32,521 nucleotides of DNA, taken from Bacteroidia bacterium. GTDB taxonomy: Bacteria > Bacteroidota > Bacteroidia > Cytophagales > Cyclobacteriaceae. The translations under genes were made by a program, and so were the position numbers. This document shows positions 26,201 through 32,521 of the stretch, piece by piece. Numbering within the stretch: position 1 is the first letter of the stretch; every line of letters begins with the position of its first letter. The notes under the pieces are model-generated. The model was not told where the DNA came from, ran no database searches, and saw only the letters and a program-made list of their open reading frames with translations. The stretch is taken from contig JAUIFR010000010.1 in the NCBI GenBank assembly GCA_030430325.1, positions 1 to 32,521 on the forward strand. The letters are read 5' to 3'.

Positions 26201-26372
26201 CCCATATTTTTGGGCACAGTTTGTCGCATCAGGTAATATGCATCCCATCACAAAAAAACGTTATAATAAACTATTTGTGATTATTTCTGCAATTATTTTA
26301 GTAAGTTTATTATTGACCATGTTTTTAATCAAACGATATAGAACGAATTTAGCAAAATACGTTAAAATTTGA
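23223..26372 (+). CDS. Exported TPR-CHAT (caspase-like) protein with C-terminal membrane anchor, CHAT-2
   Basis: I place the start at GTG 23223, giving MKKILLSSIFLSCFQLAFG, a clear signal peptide; a TTG at 23214 would add MCL. The 1049-residue protein has TPR-like repeats (about 25-470), a helical linker (about 520-610) and a CHAT domain (about 690-1000). The dyad is intact: His about 868 in LHIASHAIVI and Cys about 915 in VLSACNTGYG. A C-terminal membrane helix (about 1017-1036, LFVIISAIILVSLLLTMFLI) is followed by a basic tail. Predicted location: periplasm, anchored in the inner membrane. It follows the small peptide gene by 35 bases and precedes CHAT-3 by 58 bases. It is a divergent paralogue of CHAT-3 (both begin YQxYIDQSK after the signal). 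It shares with CHAT-1 an insert before RGNLxPLKW that CHAT-3 lacks. Substrate unknown; the neighbouring peptide is a candidate partner. Confidence 0.85.
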   Translation: MKKILLSSIFLSCFQLAFGYSKPNYQEYIDQSKFLDAIKVIQKMMNRENLTNDSLFFLNINLSNCYSYLLQFDSASKYLEVSYQLIDRNENKSQRVEWLFQKAFFMSQHEMSDSAIFYYDKVIYLCDSSLIEKLLQAKIRLGIEYVEIGKFNEGLAILNQNLEKQLKFYKTELNKEVGFTYTTLGYAFFRATNYQFALKYFEKSQYIFEKTLNPNNYYIGMVFSNLAIVFEKCGDYEKALKYYENAKYIFSTIFGKKSIFAAVLNNNISEVYRKKGKYSSALNYINFAIENLTNKLGEKHIRVAYGFLKKGEILKAQHKFYDAIKFLNKSIIIYEYNFNNSHYRISDCYIQLAECYKYLGNFDIANSYFMKANYILMNYYEYSVQLPKLYFKWAELCYDEKKYYKGLEYIKNGIKANDSKQHMPRNNSISANSVKNITLIQLYHLEAKIYYALYQDSNVPFNLNKAYEACVNAISVSEHLQRSFSYEGSKLELVNKTHPVIQLGVKCAYILYQHTKKEVYKSNTFKLIEKSKYAVLSAAITKHDAKVRFLPDTIYQKEQELKSIIAYYKTQLYLEKDSVKKNVLSNTIFEYQKTFEVLEKELEKNFPAYYQYKYKIPATSVEVIQQNIDSKQLMLTYFIGEEDLYVFSIGKKQFECNRVKIDNSFNNAIKLFRESMSAENILNAEKNWKHYTESASQLYSILISPIHHQLKEFKQLVIVPDGEMALIPFEALLPQLPTSNQYLKYNKLNYLIHYYTISYTNSALIWIKSQEQKKHTARNELLAYAPIFESDDIEKPLLADQQIKESKFTLEPAEDTIRGNLQPLKWSVKELDNISEFFVCNKFIGQAATERSFKEIASDYKILHIASHAIVIDEEPLLSKIYFSKDSSEVEDAALHLFELYNLNLNTDLVVLSACNTGYGLTKRGEGVFNLARGFMHAGSLSIVMSLWSANDRTTSKIMSIFYKGLSNGKNKASALRLAKLEYINQSETLKSHPYFWAQFVASGNMHPITKKRYNKLFVIISAIILVSLLLTMFLIKRYRTNLAKYVKI

Positions 26373-26391
26373 ATTATTTTAAACAAATTTT
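26364..26391 (+). other. Hairpin in the CHAT-2/CHAT-3 junction
   Basis: AAAATTTG (26364-26371) pairs with CAAATTTT (26384-26391) around a 12-base loop, overlapping the CHAT-2 stop codon. It could reduce read-through into CHAT-3 or protect the upstream mRNA end. It lacks GC pairs and a U-tract, so full termination is unlikely. Two copies of the dispersed GCAAAAT/ATTTTGC motif flank it. Confidence 0.35.
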
Positions 26392-26430
26392 GCCAATTTT
26401 GATTAATAAAATCTAAGACAAAACGGCATT

Positions 26431-29400
26431 ATGAATGTATATAGGCAGGCGATTTTGCTTGGTTGGCTACTTATTTGGAGTCAATTAAGTATAGCTGATC
26501 CCCCAGCTTACCAGCAATATATTGATCAATCTAAGTATAATGAGGCCATATCAATCATACATTTTCATTTGAATTCTAAAACCCAAAATGCAGATGATGA
26601 ATTTGAGTTATATCTCAAGTTAAGCAATTGCTTTAGTTACCTTAGTGCTTTTGATTCGGCAGCTCACTATTTAAATAGGGCTCAGCAGATAATTCCTAGC
26701 CTTAGTCAAAATGAACTTAAAATAGACTGGCTCATCGAAAAGGCTTTTTTGATGGGGCAACAAGAAAAAAGTGATAGCTCTATATATTATCATCGGCGCA
26801 TTGTTGAATCATGCGTAAAACCGCATCAGCGAGATAAGTTGCTCGCAGCCAAGCGCCAAATTGCTTTAGAGTCCATCGAAAGTGGGAACTTCAAAAAGGG
26901 ATTATCACTGCTCAAACAAAACCTTGAGGAGCAATTACAATATTATAAAAATGAAAATCACCTAGAGGTAGGGCTTACCTATAATGCTTTAGGCTATGCT
27001 TACTTCAAAACAACAAATTTTGCTCATGCCTTGCATTATTTTGATAAAACGCTGGCAGTTTATGAAAAAGTACTGAACCCTAATCATTATCATATGGGTT
27101 TTGTACTTAATAATTTAGCATTGATCTATAACAGAAAGGGTGATTATCAAAAAGCAATCCAATATTACCTGAAAGCGTATTTTGTATGCTCCACGATTTT
27201 TCAGGGTAATAATTTGATACAGAGCTTGATATATGTTAATCTCTCTGATGCGTATCGTAATTTGAATGAGCTGGATCAAGCCCTTTATTATTTGAATTCA
27301 GCATTAAAAGAGCTTGAAAGTAAACTTGGGAGGAATCATCAACGCGTAGCCCATGCCTACCTCAAAAAAGGGGAAATTATGTTAGCCCAAAATCAGTTTG
27401 ACGATGCCATTACCAATACCAAGGTTGCCATTGAGGTGTATGCGACCCTTTCTGGTTGGCAGTATTACAAAATTGGGATATGTTATGTGCAGCTTGCCGA
27501 ATGCTACAAACATAAGAGTAATTTCAAAAAGGCCTACGAGTTGTTTGATAGGGCTAATGCGCTGCTCAAAAATATTGGAGAACAAAATGAGCTCAAAGCA
27601 GAGTTTAATTTAAAATTTGGGGAACTATACTTTTTAGATGGATCATTTGATCTGGCTTTAGAGAAAATTGAGCAAGGAATTCTTTCTTTAAGGGCAGCCA
27701 CAGTTGACTTGAATAAGCCCATTAATAAACTTCATAATAATGTAACACTCATGCGCTTATATTATTTGAGGGCCAAAGCATATTTTGCACAACATCAAAT
27801 GAAGGACTCCATAGGTCATTTAGTAAAAGTATACCAAGCGTGTATGAGTGCTATCGATGTATTTAATGCGATGCAGCAGAGCTTTACGAATGAGGGATCT
27901 AAGCTTAACTTACTTTCTGAAATTCATCCAGTTATAAATTTGGGGATGGAGGCAACTTATTTTTTATACGAGCAAACCGAGGACCAAAAATACAAACAAT
28001 TTGCCTTTTATCTCATGGAGAAAAGCAAGTGCTCCATACTTATTTCGTCGATGTTGGAACAGGAAGCAAAAATTAAGTATATCCCTGATTCGGTTTACTA
28101 TTTGGAGCAGGATTTACGTGCTTCAGTAGCATACTATTCAACAAAGTTACGGCAGGAGACAAAGCAAATTGCTCAAGTATCCAATCAATTGTTTAAATAC
28201 CAAAAAAAATATGAGACATTTATTAAAAAGATTGAAGAAAAATATCCAAAATACTATCAACTAAAGTATCAAAATGTACAAGTTAGTATTGCTCAAGTGC
28301 AAGGTCGATTGCTTGAAGATGAAGTTATGGTTTCTTATTATATTGGAAAGACCAACTCATACTTGCTGTTAATATCTAAAGATAAAACTACATTCACCCA
28401 ATTACAAATTGGTGAACGCCAACTAGATAATTTAGTGATAAGGTTCAGGTTCCATTTATCAAACCACCTCACACAAACCAATACAGACAAAGCCATTTAT
28501 AACAAAATAAGCTATGAATTATTTAGTAAAATTTTAGAACCAATTTATCCACTAATTAATGATAAAGAATTGATAATTATACCAGATGGAAGCTTACATC
28601 AACTGCCATTTGAGGTTTTATTTACATCAAAATATGAGCAGGGAAATTTAAGGGGGGCGCCATTTTTATTGTTAAATTCCGCCATAAGCTATTTGTATTC
28701 TTCGAACTTTTTAACCGAAGAAAGAAATCAAACTCAGCAACTAAAAACTAACTCTGTGCTTGCATTTGCTCCTAGTTTTGATGCCAAAGACAATATGGCG
28801 CCATTAGATTGGACCAAAAATGAAGTGAATGCCATCAAGGAATACTTTGAAGTGAATCAATACTTGGATAAGCAAGCTACGGAGGTGAATTTTAAGCAAG
28901 TAGCTGGTAATCACGATATTATACATATTGCCTCCCATGCACTTATTAGTGGTAAGGATCCTAATCAATCTAAAATAATCTTCTCATCTGGTCACTCTAA
29001 TGAAGATGATGAACTGCATATTTATGAGTTATATAACCTTAACCTGAAAAGCAAATTGGCTGTATTAAGTGCGTGCAATACAGGGCATGGTAAATTTATT
29101 AAGGGTGAGGGAGTCATGAGTTTGGCCAGAGGTTTTACTTATGCGGGTTGTCCGAGTATTGTCATGAGCCTATGGTCGGCTTCAGATAAGTCAACTGCCA
29201 AAATCATGAAAAAGTTCTATGCTGGGCTCTCTAGTGGGATGACGAAGAGAAAAGCATTGCAAGAAGCAAAAATTGAATATTTTAAAAATGCTTCAGGTAT
29301 AAGAGTGCATCCCTATTTTTGGAGTCAATTTGTACTTGTTGGTGATACTAGTCCAATTCAAGTTAATTTTACCCAAATGAGCATCAGGCAAATTATCCCC

Positions 29401-29463
29401 CCAATAATTATCGTCTTAATTGCCACCATATTGATTGGATGGCATAAATTACGGAGATTTTGA
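26431..29463 (+). CDS. Exported TPR-CHAT (caspase-like) protein with C-terminal membrane anchor, CHAT-3
   Basis: This 1010-residue protein starts with a signal peptide (about 1-22, ILLGWLLIWSQLSIADP). TPR-like repeats cover about 25-440, a helical and partly coiled-coil segment about 500-600, and the CHAT domain about 650-970. His about 836 (IHIASHALIS) and Cys about 882 (VLSACNTGHG) form the conserved dyad. A hydrophobic helix at about 988-1003 precedes a short basic tail (HKLRRF). It is a tandem paralogue of CHAT-2, recognisable along the whole length but strongly diverged, which points to an old duplication or different partners. It lacks the roughly 30-residue insert that CHAT-1 and CHAT-2 carry between the APxF and PLKW segments. 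The 58-base gap to CHAT-2 supports co-transcription with the peptide gene. A terminator-like hairpin overlaps its stop codon. Confidence 0.85.
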   Translation: MNVYRQAILLGWLLIWSQLSIADPPAYQQYIDQSKYNEAISIIHFHLNSKTQNADDEFELYLKLSNCFSYLSAFDSAAHYLNRAQQIIPSLSQNELKIDWLIEKAFLMGQQEKSDSSIYYHRRIVESCVKPHQRDKLLAAKRQIALESIESGNFKKGLSLLKQNLEEQLQYYKNENHLEVGLTYNALGYAYFKTTNFAHALHYFDKTLAVYEKVLNPNHYHMGFVLNNLALIYNRKGDYQKAIQYYLKAYFVCSTIFQGNNLIQSLIYVNLSDAYRNLNELDQALYYLNSALKELESKLGRNHQRVAHAYLKKGEIMLAQNQFDDAITNTKVAIEVYATLSGWQYYKIGICYVQLAECYKHKSNFKKAYELFDRANALLKNIGEQNELKAEFNLKFGELYFLDGSFDLALEKIEQGILSLRAATVDLNKPINKLHNNVTLMRLYYLRAKAYFAQHQMKDSIGHLVKVYQACMSAIDVFNAMQQSFTNEGSKLNLLSEIHPVINLGMEATYFLYEQTEDQKYKQFAFYLMEKSKCSILISSMLEQEAKIKYIPDSVYYLEQDLRASVAYYSTKLRQETKQIAQVSNQLFKYQKKYETFIKKIEEKYPKYYQLKYQNVQVSIAQVQGRLLEDEVMVSYYIGKTNSYLLLISKDKTTFTQLQIGERQLDNLVIRFRFHLSNHLTQTNTDKAIYNKISYELFSKILEPIYPLINDKELIIIPDGSLHQLPFEVLFTSKYEQGNLRGAPFLLLNSAISYLYSSNFLTEERNQTQQLKTNSVLAFAPSFDAKDNMAPLDWTKNEVNAIKEYFEVNQYLDKQATEVNFKQVAGNHDIIHIASHALISGKDPNQSKIIFSSGHSNEDDELHIYELYNLNLKSKLAVLSACNTGHGKFIKGEGVMSLARGFTYAGCPSIVMSLWSASDKSTAKIMKKFYAGLSSGMTKRKALQEAKIEYFKNASGIRVHPYFWSQFVLVGDTSPIQVNFTQMSIRQIIPPIIIVLIATILIGWHKLRRF

Positions 29464-29486
29464 ATAAAATTTGCCAAATTTATTCA
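29461..29486 (+). terminator. Hairpin terminator at the end of the peptide-CHAT cluster
   Basis: TGAATAAAATTT (29461-29472) pairs with AAATTTATTCA (29476-29486) with one bulged A; the centre is GCC. Its first three bases are the CHAT-3 stop codon. T-rich sequence follows (ATTTTTTT by about 29506). It probably ends the operon. Confidence 0.5.
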
Positions 29487-29928
29487 TTTTAATCAATATT
29501 TTTTTGGTTTGACCTAAATTAAGGGCTTGGTGCAGCTAATAATATTACCAAAAGCAAATTTACTGCCAAGCATGTTCCTACTGCCAAAAGATTGGATTAA
29601 AAATAACCTGAGTGAGGTTTAGGGAAAATATTCAGTCAATCAATTTTAATGCAAGTTAGTCCCATTTAATTTAGTAGTTTGACTATCTTAGATTAGTTAT
29701 TTTGAATATTAAAGCTATTTTTCTACCTAATTAAAAGCTATTTTCCAAAAACTCAACATTCTAATTTTGCTTCAGGTTTAATTGTTAAGTCTATTTATTA
29801 TATATTAATTTAGAACTTACATTAATATTTGGCTAAATAAAATCTCAAATTCTGATAAATCATATTAAATGGTTAAATTAGTTATCATAAAATGAATTTG
29901 AGAATTTATACTTTTTTATAATAAGTTT
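29487..29928. other. Intergenic region before the pseudo-trypsin/TPR gene
   Basis: This 442-base AT-rich stretch should hold the promoter of the next gene. TAATTTTG at 29762-29769 fits the Bacteroidota -7 consensus TAnnTTTG, but no convincing -33 TTG stands at the right distance. No coding sequence or repeat is evident. Confidence 0.4.
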
Positions 29929-32521
29929 ATGAGGATAATTTTATTCGCCATAGCCAGCCTAACATTATTTGCAGTAACACTTCATGCTGAACCAAATAAG
30001 GCCACATTTATGATTCAAACCTACGATGTTAGCGGCAAGCCACTTCGAATAGGTACGGGCTTTTTTATTGATGGATTGGGTCATGCGCTTACCCGAAATA
30101 AGGTATTTTATAAGTCATTTAAAGCTGAAGTGATCACTATAGATAGTGCTACTTACCCAATTACAACAATTATTTCGGAGGATAAGGAAACAGGTCTTGT
30201 TAAGTTCAAAGTTGATCATGAACGGATGGAACCTTTTCCATTTATAAATATTGGTGATGTAGAAGGTATAGCGCCAAACTCATCCTTAAATTTTGTAACA
30301 GCGCACGGTAAGTTTAAAAATATCGAAAAAAAAACCACCTTAACTAAGAAAGTAAACTTTGAGGGGATTGGTAGAGTACTCTTAATCAATACACCTCTTG
30401 AGTACAAACAAGATGGTTCTCCAGTAATCAATCAGCAAAATGAGGTTGTTGGTATAGTGTCAACGGGTATTGCGGCTGATCAAACCTATCTGATCGATAT
30501 AGATAGGCAAAAGGAGTTAAAATCTTTAGATCTTCCCTTCAATACATATGTCAAACAAATGAAACTATATGATCAGTTTCCCAAAGGGCTCATAGCCCAT
30601 GATTCAAAAAATTGGCTTGAAGCAACTACACAGCTTAATAAGGTGGTGAGACGCAATGCTCAAAACTATTATCTACAGCTATTAATAGGCGATGCGCAAA
30701 TAGCTATGGGAAACAAGGCAGATGCCATTAGAAGTTATTCCTTGGCCATACAAAAAGGTTGTAATATGACTGTGGTATTTGATAAAAGGGGTAAACTTTA
30801 CTTTGAAAACAAAAATTATGTAAAAGCAATTGAAGATTTCAGTAAGGCTTTATCGCTAGACGCCTCAATAAATGAGTTATACAAATGGCGGGGAGAAGCA
30901 CGAATTCATGAAAATGATCATCTAGGTGCCATTGATGACTTAAATCAAGCGATAAAAAGTGACAATACTGATCCAAATTTGTTCGTGATGCTAGGTAATA
31001 GTCTGTTTATACTAAAAGATTACGAACAAGTAATACAAGCACTTACCAAAGCAATAGAATTAGGAACAACAACTCCAACTATTTATAAACAAAGGGGGCT
31101 ATCGTATTTTGAACAAGGTCAATTTGAGCCATCAATTAGTGATTTATTAGTGGCAGAAAAAGGGCTAGAGTCAACTCCAGACTTGCTGGCTTCATTGGGT
31201 AGAGCATATTTTCAACTCAAGCAATACGATAAGGCTGAAAGTTATTTTGCCAAATCAATTGCCAAAGGCGTAAAGAAGGTAGAGGTTTATAGGGATTATG
31301 GTTTTTCACAAGCACAAACTAAATCATTTCAGAATGCAGTGCAAAATTTAAATAAAGCAGTGCAAATGGGTGAAAATGACCCAGAAATTTACTATGAATT
31401 AGGTCATGCGTATTATCAAATTAGACAATACGGTGAGGCAATCAAGAATTTAACAAAAGCGCAACATAGTGGTATTAATCAGCCTGACCTTTATTTGTAT
31501 AGGGGGCTTTCATACTATGAGACAAATAAGGAAAATGAAGCCATTGAGGATTTAAATGTAGCAATTGCACAAAATACTGCGAACGGCCAGGCCTTTTATT
31601 ATAGGGGGAATCTTAAATTTGGTAGAAAGCAATTTCAGGAAGCAATTACTGATTATGACAAAGCACTTAGTATGGGTGAAAATTTGGCCGTGCTTTATAA
31701 CAATAGAGGTAAGGCTAAGCTCTTTTTAAATAAAGCTGAAGGAGCAATTGCTGATTTTACAGAGGCAATACAAATTAATGGCACATATGGTAAGGCCTAC
31801 CTTAATAGAGGTTCAGCATATTTTGACTTAAAAAAATACAATTTATCAATACAAGACCTCGAAAAAGCAAAAGAATTAGGAAAACAAAATAAAGAATCTT
31901 ATAAAATGCTAGGATATTCCTACTACAACTTAAATCAAAAAGACAAGGCGTTACCATACCTAACTAAGGCTATTTCTGAGGGTGTTGAGGAGAAAAATCT
32001 ATTTTTGTTTAGGGGTAATATTAAGTATGAAACTCAGGAATATGCTAATGCTGCTCAAGATTATGCCAAGTCAATCGAACTTGGTGAAACCGACATTGAA
32101 GTATATGTGCGTAGAGGAATTTCCTTATTTAAGATTAAGAAGTATTCGGGCGCCATTAAGGACTTGACAAAAGCAATTGATAATGGCGTAGGTGATATTC
32201 AATTAAAAGCCTATAGAGGTAATGCAAATTATTTAATTAAGAATTATCATGAGGCAGAAAGTGATTTATCTCAGGCACTGCAAGCTGGTGTAAGTGATAA
32301 ACAAACGGTATTTAATTATGCCAGTACACTACATCAATTAAAACAATGTGAAAAGGCCGTGAAGCACTTTAACTCAGCTGAGCAAAAAGGTATTGATGAT
32401 ATATTACTATTTCTCTCTAGAGGACAATGTCAATTGCAATTGCAAGATTTTGAAAATGCGATGAAAGATTTTGATCGAGTTCTTGCAATGGATGAATCAA
32501 ATATAAAAGGTTACTTGGGTA
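29929..32521 (+). CDS. Secreted protein: degenerate trypsin-like domain plus long TPR array (partial, runs off window)
   Basis: Reading starts at ATG 29929 and stays open for 864 codons to the window end, so the C-terminus is missing. A signal peptide covers residues 1-20 (MRIILFAIASLTLFAVTLHA). Residues about 25-215 look like a trypsin/HtrA-type fold (GTGFFIDGLGHALTRNKVF, TGLVKFKV, DGSPVINQQNEVVGIVS). However, the positions expected for the catalytic triad do not match: the TNxH-like His is Lys, the DLAL-like Asp is Thr, and the GNSGGP-like Ser is Asp. It is therefore probably a non-catalytic binding domain. From about residue 228 to the edge there are roughly 18 TPR units of 34 residues with typical A-I-D-L/A-x-L patterns (for example AIEDFSKALSLD). 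TPR arrays bind proteins or peptides. It lies 465 bases after CHAT-3 on the same strand, and its probable own promoter argues for co-location rather than the same transcript. Confidence 0.8.
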   Translation, partial: MRIILFAIASLTLFAVTLHAEPNKATFMIQTYDVSGKPLRIGTGFFIDGLGHALTRNKVFYKSFKAEVITIDSATYPITTIISEDKETGLVKFKVDHERMEPFPFINIGDVEGIAPNSSLNFVTAHGKFKNIEKKTTLTKKVNFEGIGRVLLINTPLEYKQDGSPVINQQNEVVGIVSTGIAADQTYLIDIDRQKELKSLDLPFNTYVKQMKLYDQFPKGLIAHDSKNWLEATTQLNKVVRRNAQNYYLQLLIGDAQIAMGNKADAIRSYSLAIQKGCNMTVVFDKRGKLYFENKNYVKAIEDFSKALSLDASINELYKWRGEARIHENDHLGAIDDLNQAIKSDNTDPNLFVMLGNSLFILKDYEQVIQALTKAIELGTTTPTIYKQRGLSYFEQGQFEPSISDLLVAEKGLESTPDLLASLGRAYFQLKQYDKAESYFAKSIAKGVKKVEVYRDYGFSQAQTKSFQNAVQNLNKAVQMGENDPEIYYELGHAYYQIRQYGEAIKNLTKAQHSGINQPDLYLYRGLSYYETNKENEAIEDLNVAIAQNTANGQAFYYRGNLKFGRKQFQEAITDYDKALSMGENLAVLYNNRGKAKLFLNKAEGAIADFTEAIQINGTYGKAYLNRGSAYFDLKKYNLSIQDLEKAKELGKQNKESYKMLGYSYYNLNQKDKALPYLTKAISEGVEEKNLFLFRGNIKYETQEYANAAQDYAKSIELGETDIEVYVRRGISLFKIKKYSGAIKDLTKAIDNGVGDIQLKAYRGNANYLIKNYHEAESDLSQALQAGVSDKQTVFNYASTLHQLKQCEKAVKHFNSAEQKGIDDILLFLSRGQCQLQLQDFENAMKDFDRVLAMDESNIKGYLG

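Noticed and set aside
1-32521. CRISPR array, tRNA or rRNA genes
   Set aside because: No regularly spaced repeats with unique spacers and no recognisable tRNA or rRNA sequence were seen on either strand.

Overview
The window looks like a chromosomal piece of an AT-rich Bacteroidota, most likely of the order Cytophagales (Fulvivirga/Marivirga-like). Supporting signs are a PorX-type response regulator, which is specific to phyla with type IX secretion, a TonB-dependent receptor with an N-terminal carboxypeptidase-D regulatory-like domain, weak Shine-Dalgarno signals, the rpmH-rnpA-S41 protease order, and large TPR-CHAT proteins. This placement is inferred from gene content, not from a phylogenetic marker comparison.

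Layout from left to right. 1-2104 (+): a broken, partly GC-richer beta-rich protein cut by the window edge, its in-frame continuation, and an overlapping four-helix membrane protein. 2170-5367 (-): a first signal-peptide/TPR/CHAT/TM protein (CHAT-1) with a striking internal base-composition mosaic. 5939-8198 (+): rpmH, rnpA and an S41 carboxy-terminal processing protease. 8736-13023 (-): a TonB-dependent receptor and, upstream of it, a PhoD-like metallophosphoesterase, probably one nutrient-acquisition unit. 13522-18723 (+): a 1733-residue Ser/Thr-kinase-like/AAA/GAF/histidine-kinase protein. 18724-19610: an 887 bp gap with a 235 bp MITE-like element and a compact GC-rich multi-hairpin element. 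19611-21170 (+): porX. 21201-22493 (-): metK. 23044-29463 (+): a 47-residue RiPP-like precursor peptide followed closely by two tandem TPR-CHAT proteins (CHAT-2, CHAT-3). 29929 to the right edge (+): a secreted protein with a degenerate trypsin-like domain and a long TPR array, cut by the window end.

The best candidate for an undescribed system is 23044-32521. It holds a small peptide with a Bacteroidota-type leader (LNELQVKSLVT motif, then GG), two CHAT proteins that keep the His/Cys dyad but appear exported and anchored by a C-terminal membrane helix, and then a secreted pseudo-trypsin/TPR protein. CHAT-1 at the left may be a third, unlinked member. The idea that the peptide is a substrate or ligand of the CHAT proteases is inference from gene order only.

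No tRNA, rRNA, CRISPR array or complete insertion sequence was seen. Several dispersed short repeats and hairpins occupy the intergenic regions and are listed separately.
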